This document shows, in pieces, positions 28,911 to 39,115 of a stretch of DNA of 64,000 nucleotides (positions are counted from its first letter, which is position 1; every line of letters starts with the position of its first letter). The DNA is from Peteryoungia ipomoeae. GTDB lineage: Bacteria > Pseudomonadota > Alphaproteobacteria > Rhizobiales > Rhizobiaceae. Below the pieces are notes generated by a model that had not been told where the DNA came from, did no database searches, and worked only from the letters and a program-made list of their open reading frames with translations. The translations under genes and the position numbers were made by a program. The stretch lies in the NCBI RefSeq assembly GCF_004912165.1, contig NZ_STGV01000002.1, positions 496,001-560,000 of the forward strand. Direction: 5' to 3'.

Positions 28911-29035
28911 ACGCTTCAACGCGATCCTGCCAGTACATCCGTGGTCAGGGGCGAAAGCGTGCCATGCGATTATCGGGATGCCGGTCTACCGAAGCAGTCA
29001 TCATCCGTGAGACACATGATCTCCTCGGATGATTA
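28869..29035 (-). ncRNA. Candidate small RNA with conserved 18-nt apical loop (copy 1)
   Basis: The 322-nt gap after the dipeptidase holds no convincing protein gene, but on the minus strand it is highly structured. First comes a hairpin at 29001-29032 (7-bp outer stem TCATCCG / CGGATGA, inner GAGA / TCTC). Next is a hairpin at 28912-28959 built from CGCTT/AAGCG, CGC/GCG and CCT/AGG helices, whose apical loop is GACCACGGATGTACTGGC (28929-28946). Last is a terminator with a long U-tract. The same 18 nt occur in the loop of an unrelated-stem hairpin at 42000-42035. The 5' end is an estimate. I cannot name the family. Confidence 0.6.
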
Positions 29036-29048
29036 ACAACCGGTTAAC
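29033..29048. promoter_or_regulatory. CtrA-type binding box
   Basis: TTAACaaccggTTAAC: two TTAA half sites with a 7-nt spacer, the consensus for the cell-cycle regulator CtrA in alphaproteobacteria. It contains the palindrome CCGGTTAACCGG (29040-29051). It lies directly upstream of the minus-strand RNA candidate and about 140 nt before the plus-strand YbaK-type gene, so it could serve either. Confidence 0.55.
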
Positions 29049-29189
29049 CGGATTGGGTTTCTACTGATTTAGCGAAACCGCACTCCCTCGCCTGGTGATC
29101 CCTAGGTGGGGAGCCGCGAAGAACATTTCAACTCCTTGTCGCAGGATTTGAGGTTGAAGGCGATCATTGTCATGGTCTAGCCTTGCGCC

Positions 29190-29648
29190 ATGAGCCTCGA
29201 ATCCGTCCGGACTTACTTCCAAGCACACGCCCCCGACATCTCGGTTCTTGTGACCGAGACGAGTTCGGCGACCGTTGCCCTTGCGGCAGAGGCGCATGAC
29301 GTCGAACCAAACCAGATCGCCAAAACCATTTGCGTGCGCATCGGGGAAGAGCTCGCGCTCGTCGTGACCGCGGGCACGCGCCGGCTGGACAATCGCAAGT
29401 TCAAGGATCGCTTCGGCGTGAAACCGCGCATGGTGGACGCCGACCTCGTCGTCGCCATGACCGGCCACCCGGTCGGCGGCGTCTGCCCCTTCGGTTTGCC
29501 GCAGCCGATCAAAACCTATTGTGACCTGTCCCTTCGCGCCTTCGACGAAGTGCTTCCGGCCGCCGGAGCGACCAACGCGGCGGTACGCATTGCTCCTTTG
29601 CGACTAGCGGATCTGGTGGATGCGGAATGGGTCGATCTCTGCCAGTAA
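29190..29648 (+). CDS. YbaK/EbsC-family aminoacyl-tRNA deacylase
   Basis: A 152-residue protein of the YbaK/ProX superfamily, which hydrolyses mischarged tRNA such as Cys-tRNA(Pro). Family features are IAKTICVRIGEELALVVTAG, the conserved lysine region RKFKDRFG, MTGHPVGGVCPFGLPQPIKTYCD and the C-terminal GATNAAVRIAPLRLADLVDA. It belongs to the free-standing editing-domain group; the exact tRNA substrate cannot be told. It is preceded by the RNA-rich gap. Confidence 0.87.
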   Translation: MSLESVRTYFQAHAPDISVLVTETSSATVALAAEAHDVEPNQIAKTICVRIGEELALVVTAGTRRLDNRKFKDRFGVKPRMVDADLVVAMTGHPVGGVCPFGLPQPIKTYCDLSLRAFDEVLPAAGATNAAVRIAPLRLADLVDAEWVDLCQ

Positions 29649-29676
29649 TCCGGGCACGCAACAGCTTCGCTTCTGC

Positions 29677-29691
29677 TTAACGCCCCCTTAA
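29677..29691. promoter_or_regulatory. CtrA-type binding box upstream of the PBP gene
   Basis: TTAACGCCCCCTTAA: TTAA-N7-TTAA with the extra C of the preferred TTAAC half site. It lies 132 nt upstream of the class A penicillin-binding protein start, in a 174-nt gap otherwise empty of genes. Confidence 0.5.
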
Positions 29692-29822
29692 ATCGCCGCA
29701 TTTATTCTGCATTTGCGTCACATCCGCCCGAACAAGGGTGTTTCGCTGATCTGAAACAGCCTCGCTAACGTCGTGGCGACGTCAACCCTGTCCTGAAGAC
29801 AAGCATCCGGAGCAAAAGTCCC

Positions 29823-32099
29823 TTGGTCAGCCGAGGCAAAAATCGCGATCGAATCGAGCCCACTTTCGAGGATGACCTGGAAGACGAAGAGCTGCGCGCG
29901 GATCAGGATGATCGCATCAGTTCAAAGCGCAAAGGCAAGCCAGGACGAAAAACAGCGGTGAAAGGTGCTCGCGGCAGGCGCGGCACGATGAAGTCATCTG
30001 GCGGCGGGTTCAGCTTCGGGAAGCTGGTTTACTGGTGTTTCGTTCTCGCAATCTGGTGCGGTATCGGTCTTGCAGGCCTGATCGGCTATTATGCCGCTCA
30101 AATGCCAAGCGCCAGCAGCTGGTCCATCCCTGAACGCCCGCCAAACATGAAGATCGTCTCGGTGGAGGGGACGGTGATTGCCAATCGCGGTGCGACGGGC
30201 GGGGAGGCTTTGCCTCTCGAAGAAATCTCACCCTACATTCCGCAGGCTGTGATGGCGATCGAGGACCGCCGCTTCTACTCCCATTTCGGGGTTGATCCCT
30301 ATGGCCTTGGCCGCGCGATCTTCACCAACATCACCAGCGGACGCGCGGTACAGGGTGGCTCGACGCTGACGCAGCAGTTGGCAAAGAACCTGTTTCTCTC
30401 GCCGGAACGCACCGTAGAGCGAAAAGTCCAGGAAGTCCTGCTCGCCTTCTGGCTCGAGCAGAAATACACCAAGGACCAGATCCTCGCGATGTATCTCAAT
30501 CGCGTCTATTTCGGTTCGAACGCTTACGGTGTTGAAGCTGCAGCACGGCGCTACTTCAACAAGTCGGCACGCGACGTCAATCTCGGAGAGGCCGCCCTTC
30601 TCGCTGGCCTTCTCAAGGCACCGTCGCGCCTTTCGCCCGCCCGCGACCCGGAGGCCGCGGAAGCGCGCGCCCAGGTCGTTCTGCAGGCGATGCGTGAAGA
30701 GGGTTATGTTACCGAAGACGAAATCAAGACCGCCATGACCCAGTCGCCGACCAAGGCGAAACGCTATTGGAGTGGTGCTGGCCAATATGTGGCCGATATG
30801 GTGCGTGACGAGGTCACGGGCCTCATCGGCAAGGTGACGGAAGATATCGTGGTTGAAACCACAATCGACCTGTCTCTGGAGGAAAAGGCTGAGGCTGTCA
30901 TCACCGAGGCGCTTGAGGCGCAAGGGACCAAGTTGAAGGTATCTCAAGCGGCACTTGTTTCGCTTGATGGCACGGGTGCGATCCGTGCGCTGATCGGCGG
31001 ACGCGACTATGCCGAAAGCCAGTTCAATCGTGCCGTCAAGGCCAAGCGCCAGCCAGGCTCAGCATTCAAGCCCTTCGTCTATGCTGCCGCCCTGGAGCTG
31101 GGTGTACGCCCGAATTCCGTTCGCAACGACTCGCCGATCCGGATTGGCAACTGGACCCCGCAGAACTACGACCAGAAGTATCGCGGCCCTGTGCGTGTGT
31201 CCGCCGCCCTCGCAAGCTCCTTGAACACGATCGCAGCGCAACTCGTCATGGAGGCGGGGCCGGAACAGGTGGTCAAGGTCGCCCATCGCATGGGTATAGC
31301 CTCAGAGCTGCAGGCCAATGCCTCGATCGCGCTTGGCACGTCGGAAGTGTCTCTGGTTGAACTCACATCCGCCTATGCGCCCTTCATGAACGGCGGATAC
31401 AAGGCGACACCCTATATCGTGCAGCGCATTCTCAAAGCAGACGGCACGCTGCTTTACGAGAACAACTATCTCGAGCCACCTCGGGTGCTCAACGAAAACA
31501 TTGTGGCTGCAATGAACGGGATGATGAAGGACGTCATCGATCGCGGCACGGGTAAGAGCGCCAAGCTGAAAGGCTGGGAAGCAGCCGGCAAAACCGGTAC
31601 GACACAGTCTTTCCGTGACGCGCTCTTTGTCGGTTACACCAGCAACCTGACCACCGGCGTCTGGTTCGGCAATGACAATGGCGAGTCGATGAAGAAAGTC
31701 ACCGGTGGTGGACTGCCGGCGAAGGCCTGGCATGATTTCATGACGGCGGCGCATCAGGGACTCGATCCGGCCCCACTTCCGGGCGCAAGCTACCATGAAC
31801 TGGCACCGGTTGACGACCCGGCGGTGATCGGCTCGGTTGCCTCGGATGCAGTGCAAGGTGGATCGGGCCAAATCGATCCACGTGACGTGCCGCGGGATAT
31901 GCGAGAACCCTACCCTCAAGATGACTATTACGCCTCCGAGTATCCGATCGAAGAAGGATACCCACCCGAGGAGTTCTATCCAGGCGAGGAAGACCGCATT
32001 CTGGAGGGCCCTGTACCACCAGGCGAAGTAGGCGGAGGCTATGGAGGGGGCGAGGGCAGGCGACGGACTACGCTCATGGATTTCCTGCTGGGTCAATGA
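29823..32099 (+). CDS. Class A penicillin-binding protein (PBP1a type)
   Basis: Bifunctional peptidoglycan glycosyltransferase/transpeptidase anchored in the inner membrane, 758 residues. A very charged cytoplasmic N-terminus (about 70 residues) precedes one membrane helix (VYWCFVLAIWCGIGLAGLIGYY). The GT51 domain has EDRRFYSHFGVDP and GGSTLTQQLAKNLFL. The transpeptidase has SAFK (Ser413), SLN in ASSLNTIAA and KTGTT (Lys590). A Pro/Glu/Tyr/Gly-rich tail follows. The start is TTG, with GGAG about 11 nt upstream. A CtrA-type box lies upstream, which would link expression to the cell cycle. Confidence 0.92.
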   Translation: MVSRGKNRDRIEPTFEDDLEDEELRADQDDRISSKRKGKPGRKTAVKGARGRRGTMKSSGGGFSFGKLVYWCFVLAIWCGIGLAGLIGYYAAQMPSASSWSIPERPPNMKIVSVEGTVIANRGATGGEALPLEEISPYIPQAVMAIEDRRFYSHFGVDPYGLGRAIFTNITSGRAVQGGSTLTQQLAKNLFLSPERTVERKVQEVLLAFWLEQKYTKDQILAMYLNRVYFGSNAYGVEAAARRYFNKSARDVNLGEAALLAGLLKAPSRLSPARDPEAAEARAQVVLQAMREEGYVTEDEIKTAMTQSPTKAKRYWSGAGQYVADMVRDEVTGLIGKVTEDIVVETTIDLSLEEKAEAVITEALEAQGTKLKVSQAALVSLDGTGAIRALIGGRDYAESQFNRAVKAKRQPGSAFKPFVYAAALELGVRPNSVRNDSPIRIGNWTPQNYDQKYRGPVRVSAALASSLNTIAAQLVMEAGPEQVVKVAHRMGIASELQANASIALGTSEVSLVELTSAYAPFMNGGYKATPYIVQRILKADGTLLYENNYLEPPRVLNENIVAAMNGMMKDVIDRGTGKSAKLKGWEAAGKTGTTQSFRDALFVGYTSNLTTGVWFGNDNGESMKKVTGGGLPAKAWHDFMTAAHQGLDPAPLPGASYHELAPVDDPAVIGSVASDAVQGGSGQIDPRDVPRDMREPYPQDDYYASEYPIEEGYPPEEFYPGEEDRILEGPVPPGEVGGGYGGGEGRRRTTLMDFLLGQ

Positions 32100-32233
32100 C
32101 TTGGGCATGCCGCGGCGGGCATGAAAAGCCAGGGCCTTAGCTTGGCTGGAAAGGCGCATTGCCGGCGAGCAAACAATGGGTCAGAAAGTTTCCGCAATCT
32201 GTTCTTTTTACTGAATTCCAGCCGATTTCGAGC

Positions 32234-32265
32234 CTTGCAGTCTAAAATTCCGCTTCTTATATACG
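32234..32265 (+). promoter_or_regulatory. RpoH (sigma32) heat-shock promoter of dnaK
   Basis: CTTG at 32234-32237, an 18-nt spacer and CTTATATACG at 32256-32265. It matches the alphaproteobacterial heat-shock consensus CTTG-N17/18-CYTATNTNNG at every fixed position. The 5' leader to dnaK would be about 100 nt. No CIRCE inverted repeat is seen. Confidence 0.85.
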
Positions 32266-32373
32266 CGACATAACCGCAGCGGTGCTGCAACAGATCCAAG
32301 ACCATCCACGTCGAGGGGCTATCAGGAAATGCCTGCATAGGGTTCCGACAGCCTGCTTCAAGGAGAGAATAGA

Positions 32374-34286
<1,913 letters not shown>

Positions 34287-34287
<1 letters not shown>

Positions 34288-34757
34288 TGCAGGTCAGCTT
34301 CGGGCGTCGGAACACGTCATGGCTGGCGCTTGCGCCAGCCATAGCTTCATTGGTGCTTGCGACGTCAGTCGAGGCGCAGGACAGGGGCCAGATCGCCTCC
34401 GCACATCGCCAGGTGAGCGCAGCGGAAGCGCGCGTCGCAAAGGCGATCTCGGCTAAGGACAGCACGGCTCTCTCCCGAATCGGCAAGGATCTCGGTGGCA
34501 TCATCGAAGCAGCACTTGTGCGGCGTGAGAACGGCGGAGACGTCTCCTCCTGCGAGATGGCGGCACATTCGCTCGCGTTTGTGGCGGTCACCGTCGCCGA
34601 CGGCATGATCAGCAAGGGAAAAGCGCGCAAGCTTCTCCTTGCCGATGCCGCCTCGGCTTCGACAGATTTCCAGAAGGACATGCAGGCTTGTGACAAGCAG
34701 GCTGGCGAATCGTCAGGTTCCCACACGAGTGTTGGGAAAGCTTTGAGAGCTTTGTAA
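34287..34757 (+). CDS. Secreted small protein of unknown function between dnaK and dnaJ
   Basis: 156 residues, with a likely signal peptide ([18 protein letters not shown], cleavage near residue 30). The mature part is mostly helical and Ala/Lys-rich, with two cysteines (SSCEMA and MQACDK) that could form a disulphide. It starts on the last base of the dnaK stop (TGATG) and ends 4 nt before dnaJ. It is therefore in the heat-shock operon and probably translated by coupling. I do not recognise a family. Confidence 0.8.
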
Positions 34758-34761
34758 GACC

Positions 34762-35901
34762 ATGGCAAAGGCAGATTTTTACGAGACCCTTGGGGTCGGT
34801 CGAACGGCGGATGAGAAGGAGCTGAAAAGCGCCTTCCGCAAGCTCGCCATGAAATATCATCCGGACAAGAACCCGGATGACGCAGAAGCCGAAAAGAAGT
34901 TCAAAGAGATCAACGAGGCCTACGAGACCTTGAAGGATCCGCAGAAGCGGGCAGCCTACGACCGCTTCGGTCATGCAGCCTTTGAACAGGGCGGCATGGG
35001 CGGGGGTGGCGGCGGGTTCTCCAGCGGCGGCTTCTCCGACATCTTCGAAGATATTTTCGGCGAAATGATGGGCGGTGGACGCGGCGGACGTGCACGCTCG
35101 ACGGGCGGACGCGAGCGTGGCGCGGACCTCCGTTACAACATGGAAATCTCGCTGGAAGAGGCCTTCACCGGCAAGACGGCGCAGATTCGTGTGCCGACCT
35201 CGATCACCTGCGATGTCTGCACCGGCTCAGGCGCCAAGCCCGGGACCAAACCGACGACCTGCGCCACCTGCCAGGGATCGGGACGCATACGGGCCGCGCA
35301 AGGGTTCTTCTCCATCGAACGCACCTGCCCGACCTGTCATGGTCGCGGACAGACGATCTCGGACCCGTGCGACAAGTGCCACGGCCAGGGTCGCGTCACG
35401 GAAGAGCGTTCGCTGTCGGTGAATATTCCATCGGGCATCGAGGACGGCACCCGCATTCGCCTGCAGGGCGAAGGCGAAGCTGGATTGCGCGGTGGCCCTG
35501 CTGGCGACCTTTACATCTTCCTCTCCGTCAAGCCGCATGAATTCTTCCAGCGGGACGGTGCGGATCTCTACTGTTCCGTGCCGATTTCGATGACGACTGC
35601 TGCGCTTGGCGGGACCTTCGATGTCGTGACAATGGATGGCGGAAAATCCCGCGTGACCGTGCCGGAAGGCACACAGGCCGGCAAGCAGTTTCGCCTTAAG
35701 GGCAAGGGCATGCCGGTGCTGCGCTCGTCGCAGACGGGTGATCTTTATATCCAGATCGTCATCGAGACCCCGCAAAAATTGACCAAGCGCCAGCGCGAAC
35801 TGCTGCAGGAGTTTGACCAGCTCTCCTCAAAGGAGAACAACCCCGAATCCACGGGCTTTTTTGCCCGAATGAAGGATTTTTTCGATACGCTGAGCGACTG
35901 A
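34762..35901 (+). CDS. dnaJ: Co-chaperone DnaJ (Hsp40)
   Basis: Stimulates DnaK ATPase and delivers unfolded proteins. 379 residues. The J domain has [11 protein letters not shown] (HPD). A Gly/Phe-rich linker follows, then four zinc repeats ([32 protein letters not shown]) and the C-terminal substrate-binding domains ([21 protein letters not shown]). It is co-directional with dnaK, with one gene between them. Confidence 0.97.
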   Translation: MAKADFYETLGVGRTADEKELKSAFRKLAMKYHPDKNPDDAEAEKKFKEINEAYETLKDPQKRAAYDRFGHAAFEQGGMGGGGGGFSSGGFSDIFEDIFGEMMGGGRGGRARSTGGRERGADLRYNMEISLEEAFTGKTAQIRVPTSITCDVCTGSGAKPGTKPTTCATCQGSGRIRAAQGFFSIERTCPTCHGRGQTISDPCDKCHGQGRVTEERSLSVNIPSGIEDGTRIRLQGEGEAGLRGGPAGDLYIFLSVKPHEFFQRDGADLYCSVPISMTTAALGGTFDVVTMDGGKSRVTVPEGTQAGKQFRLKGKGMPVLRSSQTGDLYIQIVIETPQKLTKRQRELLQEFDQLSSKENNPESTGFFARMKDFFDTLSD

Positions 35902-35925
35902 TTTCAGTCCGTGGAAACGAACGAA

Positions 35926-35951
35926 GGGCGGCCTGCAGAGCCGCCCTTTTT
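35926..35951 (+). terminator. Rho-independent terminator after dnaJ
   Basis: GGGCGGC / GCCGCCC stem with a CTGCAGA loop and a following TTTTT run, 24 nt after the dnaJ stop. It ends the dnaK operon. Confidence 0.88.
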
Positions 35952-35988
35952 CGTCTCCAACCTGTCCTCGTTGGCAGCTTCGAGCGGA

Positions 35989-36198
35989 TTAATAGTGCGG
36001 AGGTTTCGTGATTGCTGGCGCTTCGAGGGCCTGCTCCTCAAGATTGACAAAACGCTCAACCAGTCGATCGAGCTTGAAGCGCATCTGCTCAACGATCTTC
36101 CACTGTTCGGCCAGCTGATCCGACAGTTCCTCAATCACGCGTGATTGATGGGCTACTGTTTCCTCGAGCTTCAGCAGGCGATCCTGATCGGTTGTCAT
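35989..36198 (-). CDS. slyX: SlyX family protein
   Basis: A 69-residue coiled-coil protein. The heptad-rich stretch LEETVAHQSRVIEELSDQLA and the C-terminal PPHY are diagnostic of SlyX, whose function is unknown. The start at 36198 has AAGGGAG 5 nt upstream; a longer frame to 36252 lacks a ribosome site. Confidence 0.85.
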   Translation of the reverse strand: MTTDQDRLLKLEETVAHQSRVIEELSDQLAEQWKIVEQMRFKLDRLVERFVNLEEQALEAPAITKPPHY

Positions 36199-36275
36199 GC
36201 GCACTCCCTTGTTTGAAATTACCCTGATGGCGCACCAGAAGCCTAAGGTCAAATATGAGGAAGGCGGCCTCCGCG

Positions 36276-36560
36276 TCAGCGCTGTTTTTTCTTCCTATAG
36301 GGCATGAGCATAACGGCCGATGCCGTAACCGTTGCAGCAAAGAGTAAAGCGAGCGGCAAGAACATCATCAGTCCGGTCAGGACCGGTTGGTGCGATCGCA
36401 GGAGCGCTCCCCCGACACCGCCAATATCGAGCCAGACCAGAGCACCGGCAACCCCCAGTCCGAGCAAGGCGCCAAAGCCTGCATTGACCGCCAGAAACCG
36501 AAGCATATCCCAATGATCGCGACGCGCCTCCTCGGGCGTCATATCGTCCGAAGATTTCAT
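36276..36560 (-). CDS. Small membrane protein, unknown function
   Basis: 94 residues with two membrane helices (FLAVNAGFGALLGLGVAGALVW and VLTGLMMFLPLALLFAATVTA) and a basic C-terminus (PYRKKKQR). The start at 36560 is supported by GGGAGG 5 nt upstream. It lies upstream of slyX on the same strand (77-nt gap) and divergent from recF. I do not recognise a named family. Confidence 0.72.
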   Translation of the reverse strand: MKSSDDMTPEEARRDHWDMLRFLAVNAGFGALLGLGVAGALVWLDIGGVGGALLRSHQPVLTGLMMFLPLALLFAATVTASAVMLMPYRKKKQR

Positions 36561-36703
36561 GTGCGCCTCCCTGCTCTCAGGCATACTAACAGAAATCCAT
36601 GGCGGCCATGCATGCTACAGAGCGTCACAGGTGAAAACCTCAAGGCTTTGCCTTGCCATGGCCCGGCAGAAGGCCTAGCTCAGGGCGACAACGATTTCCG
36701 ACG

Positions 36704-37831
36704 ATGACCGAAAAGACACAAATCACTCGGCTGAAGCTTACCGACTTCCGCAACTATGATCAGGCTGGGCTTTCCCTGTCGGGGCGGCATGTCGTTCTGG
36801 TGGGCGAGAACGGTGCCGGCAAGACGAACTTCATGGAGGCCATCTCGCTGCTGTCCCCCGGTCGTGGCTTGCGTCGCGCAGTGCTCTCCGATGTGCCGCG
36901 AATTGGCGCTCCGGGTGGGTTTGCGATCTTTGCAGCGGTGGACGGCATGGCTGGCGATGTTGAAATCGGCACAGGCACGGAAACCGCGGATGATGGAAAC
37001 CCTGTTCGTCGCCTTCGGATCAACGGGACAACGGCACGGTCCGTCGACGAACTGACGGATCATCTGCGCGTTCTTTGGCTGACACCTGCCATGGACGGAT
37101 TGTTTACCGGAGCATCTGCCGATCGACGCCGCTTTCTGGACCGGCTTGTCTTGTCGCTGGATCCCGCCCATGGCCGTCGGGCGAATGACTTCGAACGCGC
37201 AATGCGCAGCCGTAACAAGCTTCTGTCCGAAGGGCGCTTTGATCCGACCTGGCTTTCCGGCATTGAGCAGCAAATGGCGTCACTCGGCATTGCCATGGCT
37301 GCTGCCCGACGAGAGATGATCGGGCTGCTTGCCGGCCTGATCGAGAGCGATCGCCAGACTTCGGCTTTTCCGTCGGCATCACTCGCGCTGACCGGCTTTC
37401 TTGATGACCATGCCGATGCACCAGCCTTCGAGCTTGAAGAGCTATACCTGAGCCAGCTGTCTCAAACCCGCTATCGCGATGCTGCAGCAGGGCGGACACT
37501 CGATGGCCCCCATCGAGCCGATCTCGTTGTGCGTCATCTGGAGAAGGACATGGAAGCGGGGCGCTGTTCGACTGGCGAACAGAAGGCTCTGCTGATTGGT
37601 CTGGTGCTGGCCCATGCGCGGCTGGTTGCGACGATGACCGGATTTGCGCCGATTCTTCTTCTCGACGAGATTGCGGCCCATCTTGATGAGAACCGTAGAG
37701 CTGCCCTGTTCGACCGAATCGACGCACTTGGTGGACAAGCCTTCATGACCGGAACGGATCGTGGCATGTTCGAAGCCCTAGGTGACCGCGCGCAGATCGT
37801 GTTGGTTGAAGACGGACATTTGGCGACCTGA
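36704..37831 (+). CDS. recF: DNA replication and repair protein RecF
   Basis: SMC-like ATPase that loads RecA at gaps with RecO and RecR. 375 residues. Walker A is VLVGENGAGKTNFMEAI (about residues 29-45), the signature region is CSTGEQKALLIGLVLAHA, and Walker B is PILLLDEIAAHLDENR. The N-terminus LKLTDFRNYDQAGL is typical. A longer frame from 36653 is not supported. The ribosome site is weak. Confidence 0.95.
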   Translation: MTEKTQITRLKLTDFRNYDQAGLSLSGRHVVLVGENGAGKTNFMEAISLLSPGRGLRRAVLSDVPRIGAPGGFAIFAAVDGMAGDVEIGTGTETADDGNPVRRLRINGTTARSVDELTDHLRVLWLTPAMDGLFTGASADRRRFLDRLVLSLDPAHGRRANDFERAMRSRNKLLSEGRFDPTWLSGIEQQMASLGIAMAAARREMIGLLAGLIESDRQTSAFPSASLALTGFLDDHADAPAFELEELYLSQLSQTRYRDAAAGRTLDGPHRADLVVRHLEKDMEAGRCSTGEQKALLIGLVLAHARLVATMTGFAPILLLDEIAAHLDENRRAALFDRIDALGGQAFMTGTDRGMFEALGDRAQIVLVEDGHLAT

Positions 37832-37859
37832 TTTGACCGCACCTGAACAAGGGGTTCTG

Positions 37860-38627
37860 ATGACGAACGAGACGCTCTCGCCCGAGGAAATTGCCCGCTA
37901 TCAGCGACATCTGCTTCTGCCGGAGGTCGGTGGCCATGGCCAACAGCTGCTCAAGGCCGCGCGTGTCATGGTAATTGGCGCCGGCGGGCTCGGCGCTCCG
38001 GTGCTGCAGTATCTTGCTGCCGCCGGTGTGGGCACGCTTGGTATCGTTGATGACGACGGTGTCTCTCTCTCGAACCTGCAGCGGCAAGTCATCCATGACA
38101 CCGGCACAATTGGCGAATTGAAGACGATCAGTGCTGAACGTGCCATCATCAGGCTGAACCCACACTGCCGCATCCGCCGCTATGAGGAGCGGTTCAACGC
38201 TGGTTTCGCCGACACACATCTCAAATCCTTCGACCTTCTGATCGATGGATCGGATAATTTTGCCACGCGCTACGCGGCGGCTGACGCTGCCGAACGTGCG
38301 AAACGTCCGCTGGTGACCGGTGCAGTAGGGCGTTTTGACGGTACGCTGACTGTTTTGAAGCCCTATGAGCAAGACGTGGACGGGCAATTGCTGCCGCGGT
38401 ATCGCGATCTTTTTCCCGAGCCTCCGCCGGAAGGGCTTGTACCGAGTTGTGCAGAGGCGGGCATTGTGGGAGCCTTGACCGGTGTCGTCGGCACGCTGAT
38501 GGCCATGGAGGCCATCAAGCTCATCACCGGCATCGGAGAACCACTGGTGGGCCGTCTACTCATCTACGACGGACTATCGGCACGATTTGACACCGTTCGC
38601 TACAGGCGCAAGGGCTCGGCAGCATGA
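37860..38627 (+). CDS. moeB: MoeB/ThiF-type sulphur-carrier adenylyltransferase
   Basis: Activates the C-terminus of a small sulphur carrier (MoaD or ThiS type) by adenylation. 255 residues. The nucleotide-binding motif is VMVIGAGGLGAPVLQYLAAAGVG, with SNLQRQVIHDT, DGSDNFATRYAAADA and CAEAGIVGALTGVVG. The two CxxC pairs that hold zinc in E. coli MoeB are not visible (LLPRYRDLFPEPP occupies that place). The family can include ThiF/HesA, so the exact carrier is not certain. AAGGGG lies 5 nt before the ATG. Confidence 0.85.
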   Translation: MTNETLSPEEIARYQRHLLLPEVGGHGQQLLKAARVMVIGAGGLGAPVLQYLAAAGVGTLGIVDDDGVSLSNLQRQVIHDTGTIGELKTISAERAIIRLNPHCRIRRYEERFNAGFADTHLKSFDLLIDGSDNFATRYAAADAAERAKRPLVTGAVGRFDGTLTVLKPYEQDVDGQLLPRYRDLFPEPPPEGLVPSCAEAGIVGALTGVVGTLMAMEAIKLITGIGEPLVGRLLIYDGLSARFDTVRYRRKGSAA

Positions 38628-39115
38628 CGTTCGCAATTTCCCGCATCGGCGATGACAGCTACTGTGACTATACAGCGCTGCTGGCAATGATCCTCCGCGC
38701 CTTTGCCTATATGGACCCCTTGATCAACCCTGCCTCATCTGCCCATCGACTGACTGCGGCAAGCCTTCAGCAGAAGGCAAAGGATGAAATCGGATTTGCC
38801 GTCACAGAGCACGATCAATTGATCGCCTGCACCTTTGTCCGCCCCGAGCCTCCGTGCCTTTACATCGGCAAGCTCGCGGTCGATCCGCGGGCGCAATCAC
38901 GCGGGCTGGGAAAACTTCTCCTTCAGGAAGCTGAGACGTTGGCTCGGGAGCAAGGGCTGAACATTCTTCGGTTGGAAACACGGATCGAATTGACCGGCAA
39001 TCACCAGGTTTTCGAATCCTGGGGCTTCCGCAAGACGGCGGAGGGACGTCACAAGGGGTTTGATCGTGCCACCTTCATCGAGATGCAAAAGACACTCGCC
39101 TGCCTGCCGGGCTAG
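38624..39115 (+). CDS. GNAT-family N-acetyltransferase
   Basis: 163 residues. The acetyl-CoA motif is KLAVDPRAQSRGLGKLLLQEAE, followed by LNILRLETRIELTGNHQVFESWGF, typical of GNAT enzymes. It overlaps moeB by 4 nt (ATGA), so it is coupled to it. Its stop codon shares CTAG with the stop of the convergent dehydrogenase gene. The substrate is unknown. Confidence 0.85.
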   Translation: MTFAISRIGDDSYCDYTALLAMILRAFAYMDPLINPASSAHRLTAASLQQKAKDEIGFAVTEHDQLIACTFVRPEPPCLYIGKLAVDPRAQSRGLGKLLLQEAETLAREQGLNILRLETRIELTGNHQVFESWGFRKTAEGRHKGFDRATFIEMQKTLACLPG

